A stretch of 58,381 nucleotides of DNA from Planctomycetota bacterium (GCA_016208685.1 JACQXM010000041.1:1-58381), one strand, 5' to 3'; shown: positions 37,481 through 46,879, numbered from the stretch's first letter. The notes: a model not told the origin generated them from the sequence alone. Numbers and translations are program-made.

Positions 37481-38291
37481 CGGTTCGCCATTGTAGTCGC
37501 GGTGCGATGCGCTGCGAATGCCCGATGATCGGCCCCACTGCCCTCGTTCATCCGCCGCAGCGCAGCACTTTGCTCCGCGGGCCTCCTGGCACCACCGTCG
37601 AGTGGAACGGGGGTAACTGCGGGCAACGAAAACGCGCCGCTGCGGTTGTTCCTTATCGAGTTACCTCGGGCCGGAGCCCGAAGCGCTGCTTGACAAAAAA
37701 CACCACCTACGTACGTGCTTGTCTGGCTGTGGGAGCGCAGTTGCGCTCTCGTCCCCGTTTGAATGGCTATTACCGCCGAGTGCATGGTTAGGCATGCCGC
37801 CATCCCGCGCGCAGCAAACTCGCAGAGACGGCAGTTGGCGGCGCGCGGCGAAGAGCGGCGTCAATGGCCGCGCCGGGGCACTACTTACGAGGTCCTTGTT
37901 CCTTCCCCATTTCCAGACCGGCATGTGTTCGCCGACGAGGCGATGGGGGCAGCATCTACACGGGTTCGCGCGTCGCTCTGCCGTGACAAAGTTGAGCGTA
38001 TTCCGCGTCATGGGGCGAACTACTTCAGGGCGGGCGTCATTCCTGGCGCTGCGTCGGAACAGCCTGTGAGTTTTCATGCCCGCGATCAGTGCCGAGGCGG
38101 CCAGACGCGTGGTGCTACCGCCCAAGGGGCGTCCCCGACTCCCCGCGCAATGGCGGCCCGGCCGCTGAAAGCTATGGAAGTCCGGCGGTAGTCGTTGCCG
38201 GTCTTTCCCGGGATTTCGGGCCGCGAGGAGAACCATGCCGCCGGCGGTGAAGGTACTTTCGGCGGCGCGCCCGCCGGCTATGATAGCGCGC
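37481..38291. other. Long intergenic region, no gene supported
   Basis: About 810 bp between the divergent fusion gene and cmk. Base composition is lower in GC than the surroundings. Several open frames of 100-220 codons exist on both strands, but their translations are Arg/Pro/Ala-rich with no recognisable motif. Short hairpins occur (for example GGGAGCGCAGTTGCGCTCTC near 37731). The -10 box of cmk lies at its right edge. It may be a decayed gene or an unrecognised RNA. Confidence 0.4.
38279..38284 (+). promoter_or_regulatory. Candidate -10 box of cmk, leaderless-type
   Basis: TATGAT lies 7 nt before the ATG at 38292. The -35 region is poor. No Shine-Dalgarno is visible. Confidence 0.4.
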
Positions 38292-38978
38292 ATGGTCATT
38301 ACCATTGACGGGCCGGCCGGATCGGGAAAATCGACCATTGCCCGGAAACTCGCGGCGCGGCTGGAGATTGCTTACCTCGATACGGGTGCGATGTATCGCG
38401 CCATCGCCCATGCCGCCCTGCAACGGGGTGTGGATTTGGCGGATCGGGGGGCACTGCTCGAGCTCGCGAAGTCGGTTCGCCTGGAGTTGGATTGCGGCCC
38501 GACCCACACGCGGGTGCGTGTCGACGGCCACGACGTCAGCGAAGCCATCCGTGGCATGGCGGTCAGTGCCGCGACTTCTCCGGTGGCCCGGCATCAGGGC
38601 ATACGGGATTTGCTCGTCGAACAGCAGCGGGCACTGGGCCGGACGCTAGACTCCTTTATCAGCGAGGGCCGTGACCAGGGCAGCGTGGTGTTTCCCTCGG
38701 CGGACATCAAATTCGTACTGGAGGCATCGCTCGAGGCCCGGGCTCGGCGACGATTGCAGGACCTGGGCGCCGAGGGTGAGAAGGTGACGCTGAGCGCGGT
38801 TCGGGAGAATCTCCAGGCACGCGACGAAGTTGACTCCAAACAATGGGACGCGCTGCTGCTTCCGGGGGCCGCGACGGTCATCGACACCACGGGACTCGCC
38901 ATTCAGGAAGTGATCGACCAGATGCTCAGCGTCGTCCGCCGGCACGCCCCGGATGCAGTGCCGCCAAAGTGTAACTAA
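38292..38978 (+). CDS. cmk: Cytidylate kinase
   Basis: A 228-residue CMP kinase that phosphorylates CMP/dCMP with ATP. The N-terminus VITIDGPAGSGKSTIARKLA is the P-loop; YLDTGAMYRAIA, VDGHDVSEAIRGMAVSAATSPVA and VRxxL-type IRDLLVEQQRALG are family signatures; SEGRDQGSVVFPSADIKFVLEAS corresponds to the usual EGRDIGTVVFP with Ile-Gly-Thr changed to Gln-Gly-Ser. ARARRRLQDL supplies lid arginines. The start is placed at the first ATG of the conserved domain; in-frame ATGs at 38235 and 38280 would add non-conserved residues. Downstream of it is the C2H2 protein gene, transcribed separately. Confidence 0.93.
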   Translation: MVITIDGPAGSGKSTIARKLAARLEIAYLDTGAMYRAIAHAALQRGVDLADRGALLELAKSVRLELDCGPTHTRVRVDGHDVSEAIRGMAVSAATSPVARHQGIRDLLVEQQRALGRTLDSFISEGRDQGSVVFPSADIKFVLEASLEARARRRLQDLGAEGEKVTLSAVRENLQARDEVDSKQWDALLLPGAATVIDTTGLAIQEVIDQMLSVVRRHAPDAVPPKCN

Positions 38979-39379
38979 CGATTGTGGACGGCGAAAACTG
39001 CGGCTCTTCCCCTCCTGGCGCACCCATGACGTTCGGGTTCAAGGCAACGCTCAAAGCACCACTTTCAGCAACTACGGCCTCATTTTTCAGGGGACAAGAC
39101 GCGATGCCACAGGTGCGCCGCGGCAGCGTGCCAGGCGGCGGCAGCGTAACTCCATCGACGTGGAGGCGCTATCGCAGTGCGGTTGACCACTCCAGAGCTA
39201 TTGGCTGAGTTTCGGCGCGCTCAGTCTTGACTGTGCCCCATGCGTTCCGCCTCTGCCGTGAAAATAGGCGAAAATCCCTACGAGAAAACACTTGCATCCC
39301 ATGAAACCAACGAGTATGGTTCGCGCGTTGCGGAACCAACATGGGTCCTGGAATGGCTCTGAAAGAGGAGAAAAAACGG
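38979..39379. other. Intergenic upstream of the C2H2 protein gene
   Basis: About 400 bp; the right half is A-rich and contains the promoter at 39292-39320. No gene supported. Confidence 0.45.
39292..39320 (+). promoter_or_regulatory. Promoter of the C2H2 zinc-finger protein gene
   Basis: TTGCAT (39292-39297), 17-nt spacer, TATGGT (39315-39320), preceded by an A-rich stretch (39261-39290) that could act as an UP element. The predicted leader is about 55 nt with AGGAG before the ATG at 39380. Confidence 0.6.
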
Positions 39380-39952
39380 ATGCCAAGTGGACGTTTCAAC
39401 TGTCAGCAGTGTGGTCGATCGTTCTCCATGGCCGCCCACCTGGGCCGGCACATGAAGACCATTCATGGCAAGCAGATGGCTCGGGCTTCGGCGCCCAAGC
39501 GCAAGGTGGGTCGTCCCAAGGGAAGCAAGAACCGTCGCAGTCTGGGCGGCGCTCCGTGGGCGGGCCTGGCCGCCGGCAACGGCGCCTCGCAGGTGCTCAG
39601 CGCGATGCAGGCCTATCAGCAGCAGCTTGCCTCGGAGCGCATGGCGCTTGATGCCAAGATGGCCGCCATCAACACCGCGCTGGCGACCATGGGCGGTACC
39701 GCAGTGGCCGCGGCACCCGCCGCCACGGGACGGAAGCGCGGTCGGCCGGCGGGGCGCCCGGGTTCGCTGAAGTTCTACATCGCCAATGTGTTACGGCAGG
39801 CCTCCGGTCCCATGGGCCCCAAGGAAATCGCCGCCGCCGTACAGAAGGCCGGCTACCGCACCAAGGCGAAGGAACTGACCAAGGCCGTCAGCAACACGCT
39901 GCCGCAGATCAAGGGTGTCAAGAAGCGCGGCTTCGGGCAGTACACGCTCTAG
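39380..39952 (+). CDS. DNA-binding protein with C2H2 zinc finger, AT-hooks and C-terminal winged-helix-like domain
   Basis: A 190-residue basic protein. Residues about 4-30 form a classical C2H2 finger: FNCQQCGRSFSMAAHLGRH, then MKTIHG, spacing C-x2-C-x12-H-x4-H, the eukaryotic-type arrangement. AT-hook-like motifs follow (KRKVGRPKGSKN and GRKRGRPAGRPG) separated by an Ala/Gln-rich helix. The C-terminal 65 residues (LKFYIANVLRQASGPMGPKEIAAAVQKAG, ending KKRGFGQYTL) look like a winged helix of the HARE-HTH or similar type. The start at 39380 is set by AGGAG 9 nt upstream; two in-frame ATGs lie upstream at 39341 and 39353. It is likely a nucleoid-associated or regulatory protein. Monocistronic. 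Confidence 0.82.
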   Translation: MPSGRFNCQQCGRSFSMAAHLGRHMKTIHGKQMARASAPKRKVGRPKGSKNRRSLGGAPWAGLAAGNGASQVLSAMQAYQQQLASERMALDAKMAAINTALATMGGTAVAAAPAATGRKRGRPAGRPGSLKFYIANVLRQASGPMGPKEIAAAVQKAGYRTKAKELTKAVSNTLPQIKGVKKRGFGQYTL

Positions 39953-40458
39953 CAGCGTGTGGCGAAACTCGTGACACGGGCTTCCAGTCCGTGAGTTCAC
40001 GGGCAAGTTGCCCGGGCCACGCTCCGGCTCCTGCCTATCGCCACGGGCTCTTAGTTGCCTGGCGCAGAGACGTGAAAGCCAGGAGCGCGGGCGCGTCGCG
40101 TCAACGTGTCGGCGGGAGTGGCTTCGCGGCCTCCCAGCCTCAGAGGCGCCGGGCTTCGCCCGCCGTCGCCGCACGCAAGCACCGCCGCCCGGGTGCCCTG
40201 GCCGAATGTAGGCATGCGCCGCGTGATGACAAGCTCATCCGCCGCATACGCCCGGCTCCCTACGGAGCCTGCAAACGTTCGGACAGGGTGCCCGGTGATG
40301 GCGGCGTTCCAGACGAATCCCCTCCCGCCCCATCCGAAACGCCTTGGTCCGACCAGCCGACAGGTGCGGAGCCCTATGCGCAAGCGCGCCGGCCCCATTG
40401 CACCGCCGTTCGGCGCGGTCCCGCGGCGCATGCCGTCAGGTGCCGATCGCCTCATCCA
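39953..40458. repeat. Intergenic with dispersed repeat copy
   Basis: 39957-40020 is a copy of the 60-bp repeat (GGGCTTCCAGTCC...TTCACGGGCA) also found at 28686-28749; each contains two short palindromes. The remaining 440 bp have open frames of no coding character. The trehalose-6-phosphate synthase gene ends at 40459 from the right. Confidence 0.6.
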
Positions 40459-42711
40459 TCACCGTGTGCCGGCGAGGTCACGACCCGAAGCGTCGGACAG
40501 CCGACCGAAGAGGCGGTCCTTGCTTCGCAGTCGGGCCGCGTCCAGCAACATACGCCCCGCCCAGCGGTAGACGTTGAACGCCGCCACCAACGATCGCATG
40601 GCGCGAAGTCGCTCCTGCTGCTCCTCCACCGGCATCCGCAAGGCGGCCGCCAGCGCGGCGCTGGACTCTTCCATATCGTAGGGATTGACGATCAAGGCCT
40701 CGGTCAGCTCCCGCGAAGCGCCGGCGAAGTGGCTTAACACCAGCACACCGCGGAGGTCCTCCCGCGCCGCGACGAACTCCTTGGCCACCAGGTTCATGCC
40801 ATCATGCAGACTGCTGACGTAGCAGACGTCCGCGGCGCGGTAATAGCGGAAGACCGTGGGTGGTTCGTGATGGGCGCGGAGCAGCACCAGGGGACGGTAG
40901 CTGCCGGACGCAAACCGCTGATTGATCCGCGCCGCCAGGCGTTCCACGTTGTCGTTGAGTTGCCGGTAACGCTCGATCAGCGTGCGGCTGGGCGCCGCCA
41001 GTTGTACGAAAGTGAATCGGCCGTGGAATTCCGGGTGCCGTTCCAGCAGTTGCTCCACGGCTCCCAGGCGCTCTTCCACGCCCTTGGTATAGTCCAGGCG
41101 ATCCACCCCCACGCCCAGCAGCGTCTGCGGCGGGAGGTTGAGTTCGCGGAAAACCTCGCGCCGGCACTCCTCGGCAGAGGGTAGGTCCGCGAGCCAGCGA
41201 TTGGGCCACTCGATGGAGATGGGATAGGCGCGCACCCGTGTGGAGTGCCGCTGGTGCGTCACGGCGATCTGCTCGCGATCGATCCGCGCCTCCAGGTAGC
41301 GATCGATGGCGTCCAGGAAGTTGTTGCAGTGGAACTGGGTGTGGAAGCCGATGATGCTGCTGCCCAGCATTCCCTGCAACAGCTCCTCGCGCCAGGGGCA
41401 GATGCCGAAACGCTCCGAATTCGGCCAGGGAATGTGCCAGAAGGAGATGATCGTGGCGCGCGGCAGGCGCTGGCGGATCATGCCCGGGGCCAGAGCGAAG
41501 TGGTAGTCCTGAACCAGGACGATGGGGTCGTCGGACTCCGTCTCGCGACACACCGCATCCGCGAACTTCTGGTTCACTGCCTGATAGTGCGCCCAGTCCT
41601 CGCGCCGGAACAGGGGCCGCGTGTCGGCGATATGGCACAGCGGCCACAGGCCTTCGTTGGAGAATCCGTAGTAGTAACCCTGCTCCTCCGCCGCCGACAA
41701 CCACACGCGCCGCAAGGCGTAGGACTCCTCCCCCGGCGGGACCCGGATGCGCCCCTCGCGATCCACGGTGTCGTGGTCCGCCGACCCGCCGCCGTGCGCC
41801 ACCCACACCCCGCCGCAGGCGCGCATGATCGGTTCGATGGCGGTGACCAGGCCGCTCGCCGGATGCACGACGCGCAGCGCCCCATCGGGACCACGCTCGT
41901 GAATGTAGGGCTCGCGGTTGGCGAGCACGATGACCTTCTCGCCGTGCAGGTGTTCGGTGAGCGTCTGGACCAGTCGGCGGGGCGTCCATGCTCCCCCCTC
42001 ACCTTCCAGGGCGCGCTCAGCCGAAATGCGCTCGATGAGCTCGCGAACGTCCCGCAGGATGGGTTGGAATTCCCGGCGCTGCGGTCCGCCGCGGAGGAAG
42101 CTGCGTATCTCTCGTGTCCAGCCCTTCCAGAAGAGCCGCGCGGCGACCACCGTAATCAGCGACGCGCTGGCGGCCAGTATGAGGAAGGCGATCAGAATAA
42201 GCTCTTGGACCTTGGCCTCCCGGCGGTCGATAAACGCCCGATCGTGCACCAGAACCACGAAGCCCAGCACCCCCTCATCGCCGGCGAGCGGAACTACGCT
42301 GATGTGGACGTTCCCACCGGTAATCTCGGCATCGAATCCGACCGTCCGCCACTGGTCCGGAGGGGCGGCGGCGTTGGGCCGCACGCGACGGCCGAGTTCG
42401 CGGCACGAAAACTGTCCGGGATATTCCGAGGTGGCCGCCAGCGACCGGGCATCCGCGGTGCACGCCGCGGCGGCCATGATCCGTTCATCGCGCGTGATCT
42501 CCGCCAGTATGTCGCGGATGGCGGCCGCGTCCTCCGACGCCCAACGCGCGGCTAGTGCCCACCGCGCGCCGTTGACGGCAAGCTGCGCGCGCAGTGTGAG
42601 GTCCTTTTCGAACCATGCTTGGGTGGTGTGACTTATGATGCGGAAGCCGCCCCACGCCAGGAGCCCCAGCCCAACCACCAATACCGCCAGAAACCGAACT
42701 ACTCTGGCCAT
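40459..42711 (-). CDS. otsA: Membrane-anchored trehalose-6-phosphate synthase with N-terminal sensor-like domain
   Basis: A 750-residue protein. Residues about 5-23 and 183-205 are hydrophobic membrane segments bracketing an extracytoplasmic domain of about 155 residues with a CACHE/dCache-like look ([22 protein letters not shown]...[20 protein letters not shown]). After a linker, residues about 270-745 are the GT20 synthase: [63 protein letters not shown] and [17 protein letters not shown]. It joins a nucleotide-glucose and glucose-6-phosphate. Usual OtsA proteins are soluble and about 480 residues, so the membrane module is an addition. The start at 42711 is supported by a -10 box 7 nt upstream. 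It is divergent from the trehalose phosphatase fusion. Confidence 0.92.
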   Translation of the reverse strand: MARVVRFLAVLVVGLGLLAWGGFRIISHTTQAWFEKDLTLRAQLAVNGARWALAARWASEDAAAIRDILAEITRDERIMAAAACTADARSLAATSEYPGQFSCRELGRRVRPNAAAPPDQWRTVGFDAEITGGNVHISVVPLAGDEGVLGFVVLVHDRAFIDRREAKVQELILIAFLILAASASLITVVAARLFWKGWTREIRSFLRGGPQRREFQPILRDVRELIERISAERALEGEGGAWTPRRLVQTLTEHLHGEKVIVLANREPYIHERGPDGALRVVHPASGLVTAIEPIMRACGGVWVAHGGGSADHDTVDREGRIRVPPGEESYALRRVWLSAAEEQGYYYGFSNEGLWPLCHIADTRPLFRREDWAHYQAVNQKFADAVCRETESDDPIVLVQDYHFALAPGMIRQRLPRATIISFWHIPWPNSERFGICPWREELLQGMLGSSIIGFHTQFHCNNFLDAIDRYLEARIDREQIAVTHQRHSTRVRAYPISIEWPNRWLADLPSAEECRREVFRELNLPPQTLLGVGVDRLDYTKGVEERLGAVEQLLERHPEFHGRFTFVQLAAPSRTLIERYRQLNDNVERLAARINQRFASGSYRPLVLLRAHHEPPTVFRYYRAADVCYVSSLHDGMNLVAKEFVAAREDLRGVLVLSHFAGASRELTEALIVNPYDMEESSAALAAALRMPVEEQQERLRAMRSLVAAFNVYRWAGRMLLDAARLRSKDRLFGRLSDASGRDLAGTR

Positions 42712-42718
42712 GGAACCT

Positions 42719-42747
42719 GTTTTAAGCCCGATCCGCTTCCCCGGCAA
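42719..42747 (-). promoter_or_regulatory. Promoter of otsA, leaderless-type
   Basis: On the minus strand TTGCCG (42742-42747), 17-nt spacer, TAAAAC (42719-42724), then 7 nt to the ATG at 42711. It lies in the 81-bp divergent region shared with the phosphatase-GH15 gene. Confidence 0.5.
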
Positions 42748-42792
42748 ACAACGGTTCGGTAGGCTGTGGCCCGGAGCCAGGAGGACGAACGC

Positions 42793-45345
42793 ATGGTGGG
42801 TCCGGCGGCGATGGACGAAATGGCCTCCCGCATTGACGAGATCTCCCGGGCGCCAGTGCTTCTGGTCGCCAGTGACTTTGACGGGACGATATCGCCCATC
42901 GCCCCTTCCCCGGCTTTGGCCCGCCCGGACCGCGAAGCGATCGTGGCGCTGAACGCCCTTTCGATGATGCCGCAGACGCATGTTGCCGTCGTCTCCGGAC
43001 GCGCGCTGGGCGATCTGGCAGCACTCTCCGGGCTTTCGCAGAACGTTTGCCTCGTGGGCAGTCACGGTAGTGAATTCGACCCTGGGTTTGCCAACCGGTT
43101 GGATCCGGTGCTTGTGGAGCTGCGCAACCGCATCCGAGACCACGTGCTGGCCATCGCCCGCAGAGACCCGGGTCTGCTGGTGGAAGAAAAGCCCGCGAGC
43201 GTGGCGCTGCATTACCGGGGGGCCGATGCCGCGGCGGCGTCCCGCGCCGTGCAGGAGGCGCTCCGTGGACCGGGGAGTGATCCGCGCGTCCAGGTCAAGC
43301 ACGGCAAGTGCGTCGTGGAGTTCGGTGTCGTTTCGACGAACAAAGGCCAGGCGCTGGCCGCCATCCGCCATCGCGTCGGCGCCAGGGCCACCATCTTCAT
43401 CGGTGACGACGAAAGTGATGAAGATGCCTTCGCCACGCTTTGCGGCCCGGACCTTTCTGTGAAAGTCGGCGAGGGGACGACCAGAGCCACGTTCCGCGTG
43501 GCGGACAGCAGCGCAGCCGCGCACCTGCTTGCCAACATCGCCGAGCAGCGCGAGGCGTGGTTGAAGGGCGCGGATGCAGCAGGCATTGAGGAGCACGCCC
43601 TCCTTTCCGACCAGCGGACCGTCGCCCTGGTGACCCGCCAGGGACGCTTGGTGTGGTTCTGCGCGCCCCGCATCGATTCCCCGGCGATTCTCGCCGAACT
43701 GCTGGGCGGGCCCGCGGCGGGATACTTCGCCATTGCCGCGGCTGACGGGACTCCGCCCTTGGGGCAGAGCTACGTCGGGAACTCGTTCCAGTTGCGCACC
43801 GACTGGCCGGGATTCACACTGACCGACTACATGGACTGCTCCCAGGGCCGGCCGTACCAGCGTGCCGGGCGGACGGACCTGATCCGCGTCGTCGAGGGCA
43901 CGGGGCGCGTAGCGATCGACTTCGCCCCGCGGCTGGACTTCGGACGCGAACCCACACGGCTGCGTGTCGTCGACGGTGGTTTGCAAGTGGATGGTTCGCT
44001 GGATCCGGTCGTGCTGCGCGCGCCGGGCGTCGAATGGCAACTGCTTGAGGACGGCCCGTCGCAGCGGGCACAGGCGGAGGTGGTGCTCGAGGGGAGCGCG
44101 TTGGTATTGGAGCTGCGCTACGGCTTGTCGACGGTGCAGGAGCTTGTTGTCCCCGAGGGGCGGCGCCGTGGGCAGACGGCTCGGTTCTGGAATGTCTGGG
44201 CCGAGCACCTGCGCATCCCGTCGGTCTGCGAGGATCTGGTCCGCCGCAGCGCCTTGCTCCTCAAGGCCCTGTGCTACGGTCCCACGGGAGCCATCGCCGC
44301 CGCCGGCACCACCAGCCTTCCTGAACATCTGGGCGGTGTTCGCAACTGGGATTACCGCTACTGCTGGCTCCGGGACGCGGCGTTGGCGGCCATCGCACTG
44401 GCGCGGCTTGGCTCCACGGGCGTGGGCACACGGCTGCTCGACTGGCTGCTGGGGATTCTCGATCGCGACGACATGCGGGAGTGGTTCCGCCCGGTGTACA
44501 CCGTCACCGGCGGACACGTCGGCGTGGAAGCGGAGATCGGCGAGCTTCCCGGCTATCGCGGCAGCCGTCCGGTGCGGGTGGGGAACGCCGCGGCACAGCA
44601 ACTCCAGCTCGATGTGTTCGGCCCCATGATGGAGCTCATCTCCGTCCTTGCGGAACAGGGGGTGTCGCTCTCCAACGAACACTGGCGCCTTACGGATGCG
44701 ATCGTGGCGGCGGTGGCGCAGCGCTGGCACGAGCCGGACCACGGCATCTGGGAAATCCGCCGCCCCCGGACCCATTACGTTCACTCGAAGGTGATGTGCT
44801 GGATGGCGGTGGACCGCGCCCTGGCCGTGGCGCAGAGCTTCTCCGGCAGGCGCCCGGACGATTGGGTGGAGCTTCGGCGGCAGATCGCGGATGACGTACT
44901 GGTGAAGGGATGGAATGATTCCATTCGCGCGTTCACCTCGACCTACAGCGACACGGCGCTGGACGCCGCCGCGCTACACGTCGGCCTCTCCGGGCTGCTG
45001 CCCGGAAGCGACGCACGGTTTGTAAGTACGGTGGAAGCCGTGGAGCGTGCTCTGCGCCACGGCCCGACGGTGTACCGCTACCTGTTCGACGATGGTCTGC
45101 CCGGGCGTGAAGGTGGGTTCCATCTCTGCACGGCGTGGCTGATCGAGGCCCTGGAACTGATCGGCCGCCACGCGGAGGCCTGCGAACTCCTGGCGCAGTT
45201 CGTTGCCCTTTTCGGCCCGACCGGTCTGGCGCCCGAGCAATACTGCCCGCTGACGCGGCGGTCGCTGGGCAACCACCCGCAGGCCTATACCCACATCGGG
45301 CTGATTAACGCGGTCCTTGCCGTGTCCAGAATGCAACCATCTTGA
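42793..45345 (+). CDS. otsB: Fusion: trehalose-6-phosphate phosphatase plus GH15 glycoside hydrolase
   Basis: An 850-residue two-domain enzyme. Residues about 15-250 are a HAD-type trehalose phosphatase (LLVASDFDGTISPIAP, VAVVSGRALGDL, GSHGSEF, FIGDDESDEDAF). Residues about 265-850 are a GH15 glucoamylase/trehalase-like hydrolase: VRNWDYRYCWLRDAALAA, the acid EAEIGELPGYRGSRPVRVGNAA and the second glutamate in GREGGFHLCTAWLIEAL. The start at 42793 has AGGAGG 7 nt upstream. With the divergent synthase, the pair covers trehalose synthesis and possibly breakdown of trehalose or another alpha-glucoside on one polypeptide. The GH15 substrate cannot be decided from sequence alone. Confidence 0.92.
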   Translation: MVGPAAMDEMASRIDEISRAPVLLVASDFDGTISPIAPSPALARPDREAIVALNALSMMPQTHVAVVSGRALGDLAALSGLSQNVCLVGSHGSEFDPGFANRLDPVLVELRNRIRDHVLAIARRDPGLLVEEKPASVALHYRGADAAAASRAVQEALRGPGSDPRVQVKHGKCVVEFGVVSTNKGQALAAIRHRVGARATIFIGDDESDEDAFATLCGPDLSVKVGEGTTRATFRVADSSAAAHLLANIAEQREAWLKGADAAGIEEHALLSDQRTVALVTRQGRLVWFCAPRIDSPAILAELLGGPAAGYFAIAAADGTPPLGQSYVGNSFQLRTDWPGFTLTDYMDCSQGRPYQRAGRTDLIRVVEGTGRVAIDFAPRLDFGREPTRLRVVDGGLQVDGSLDPVVLRAPGVEWQLLEDGPSQRAQAEVVLEGSALVLELRYGLSTVQELVVPEGRRRGQTARFWNVWAEHLRIPSVCEDLVRRSALLLKALCYGPTGAIAAAGTTSLPEHLGGVRNWDYRYCWLRDAALAAIALARLGSTGVGTRLLDWLLGILDRDDMREWFRPVYTVTGGHVGVEAEIGELPGYRGSRPVRVGNAAAQQLQLDVFGPMMELISVLAEQGVSLSNEHWRLTDAIVAAVAQRWHEPDHGIWEIRRPRTHYVHSKVMCWMAVDRALAVAQSFSGRRPDDWVELRRQIADDVLVKGWNDSIRAFTSTYSDTALDAAALHVGLSGLLPGSDARFVSTVEAVERALRHGPTVYRYLFDDGLPGREGGFHLCTAWLIEALELIGRHAEACELLAQFVALFGPTGLAPEQYCPLTRRSLGNHPQAYTHIGLINAVLAVSRMQPS

Positions 45346-45559
45346 CGAAAGGACTCGGGCCGACGGCCGCGAGCACCGGAATGGTTCCCGTGGTGTACCG
45401 CGCGACTTGCGGCCGTGTCCGAGCAACGGCACTCAGGCTCGGCACACCTTGCCCCGCTTCCCCCGCGAGAAAACGCCCTCCTGCCCGCCCCCACGCTTGC
45501 CGGGTCTACGGATCTTGCGTGCCGGACAAGTTCACACTGGCGAGCGCTGCGGCACGACC

Positions 45560-46798
45560 CTACTGCGAACACTCCGGGGAACGGCTTGCAGCTTGTGGCC
45601 CATTCCACCGCCGGTGCTGTAGGGCGGCTTGGGCCTCGGCCATCTGCTGCGCACTCGGCGCCCGGCCGGTGCTCATCATCGCCGCGAAACAGTCGAACAG
45701 ATACGTGGCATCGTGTGGGCCTGGGCTAGCCTCGGGATGGTACTGCACGGCGAGCAACGCCCGGTCGGGGTGAACGAACCCCTCGAGCGTGCCGTCGTTG
45801 AGGTTCGTGTGCGTCGGTACGCCCCCTGCACGCTCGAGGGAGCCAACGTCGATGGCGAACCCGTGGTTCTGCGAGGTGATCTCCACGCGCCGGGTGGCCA
45901 CGTTCTGCACCGGCTGATTGGCGCCGCGATGTCCGAACTTGAGCTTGTAGGTCTCCGCGCCCAGGGCCAGACCCAGGAGTTGGTGCCCCAGGCAGATGCC
46001 GAAAATGGGAAGGCGTCCGATTAACGAGCGGAGCAGCGAAACCGCATAGGTGACGGCCGCCGGATCGCCCGGTCCGTTGCTGACGAACACGCCGTCGGGT
46101 TTGAAGTCGACGATCGCTCCGGCGCTGGTTGTCGGAGGCACGATCTGAACGTCGCACCCTTCATCAACCAGGTGGCGGAGGATTTGCCGTTTCATGCCGC
46201 AGTCGATCGCCACCACGCGGCGCCGTACCTCGGCCGCCGGCCGGGCCAACTCAAAAGCGGTGCTCAGCCCGTCCAACCACGGACAGCCCTCGCGCGGAGC
46301 CACTTTGCTTACCAGGTCAGCGCCTACCATGCTCTGTGCCGCGCGAGCCGCGCCGACACCTTCGAGGGGATCCGTGATCTCCGTGGAGATCACTCCGCGC
46401 ATGGCACCTTCCACGCGGAGCCTGCGGGTCAGCGCGCGGGTGTCGACGCCCTGGATGCCCACCACGCCGCTTCGCGCCAGGTACTCGTCGAGGGTCCGTG
46501 TTGCGCGATGGTTGCTGGGCGATCGCGCCAGCTCACGGACGACGAACCCCGCTACCTGCGGCCGAGACGACTCCACGTCCGCGTCGTTCACGCCGTAGTT
46601 GCCGATCTGCGGGTAGGTCATGGCCACGATCTGCCCGCAGTAAGACGGATCGGTCAGCACCTCCTGGTAGCCGGTCATGGCCGTGTTGAAGACGACCTCG
46701 CCGACGGAAGTGCCGGAGGCGCCGAAGCCCTCGCCATGAAGGACGGTTCCGTCCTCAAGCGCCAGAATGCACGGTCGTATGGGACTCCCGCCAGCCAC
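45560..46798 (-). CDS. carA: Carbamoyl-phosphate synthase small subunit
   Basis: A 412-residue glutaminase subunit supplying ammonia for carbamoyl phosphate (pyrimidine and arginine synthesis). The N-terminal CPSase_sm_chain domain has LALEDGTVLHGEGFGA and VVFNTAMTGYQEVLTDPSY; the C-terminal class I amidotransferase has the nucleophile in IFGICLGHQLLGLALG and the His/Glu pair in VQYHPEASPG. The GTG start at 46798 gives the conserved N-terminus; a -10-like box 7 nt upstream and the absence of a Shine-Dalgarno fit leaderless translation. carB is not in the window. The transcript is isolated from the upstream PEP-CTERM gene by a strong terminator. Confidence 0.95.
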   Translation of the reverse strand: MAGGSPIRPCILALEDGTVLHGEGFGASGTSVGEVVFNTAMTGYQEVLTDPSYCGQIVAMTYPQIGNYGVNDADVESSRPQVAGFVVRELARSPSNHRATRTLDEYLARSGVVGIQGVDTRALTRRLRVEGAMRGVISTEITDPLEGVGAARAAQSMVGADLVSKVAPREGCPWLDGLSTAFELARPAAEVRRRVVAIDCGMKRQILRHLVDEGCDVQIVPPTTSAGAIVDFKPDGVFVSNGPGDPAAVTYAVSLLRSLIGRLPIFGICLGHQLLGLALGAETYKLKFGHRGANQPVQNVATRRVEITSQNHGFAIDVGSLERAGGVPTHTNLNDGTLEGFVHPDRALLAVQYHPEASPGPHDATYLFDCFAAMMSTGRAPSAQQMAEAQAALQHRRWNGPQAASRSPECSQ

Positions 46799-46805
46799 GT
46801 GGGCG

Positions 46806-46834
46806 AAGGTAGCGACGAGAGCGGAAGGTGTCTA
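46806..46834 (-). promoter_or_regulatory. Promoter of carA, leaderless-type
   Basis: On the minus strand TAGACA (46829-46834), 17-nt spacer, TACCTT (46806-46811), then 7 nt to the GTG at 46798. The -10 is weak but the -35 matches 5 of 6. Confidence 0.45.
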
Positions 46835-46846
46835 TCCGGGACCAAT

Positions 46847-46879
46847 AAAAAGGGACCGGCGGCTGGTGCCACCGGTCCC
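46847..46879 (-). terminator. Strong Rho-independent terminator
   Basis: On the minus strand an 8-bp perfect stem GGGACCGG/CCGGTCCC (46872-46879 with 46852-46859) with a 12-nt loop is followed by five Ts (46847-46851). It ends transcripts of the PEP-CTERM gene at 46950-47645, 70 bp past its stop. Confidence 0.85.

Noticed and set aside
42712..44784. N-terminal extension of the trehalose-6-phosphate synthase by about 690 residues
   Set aside because: It overlaps the phosphatase-GH15 gene in antisense, and the real start at 42711 has a signal-anchor and a promoter.
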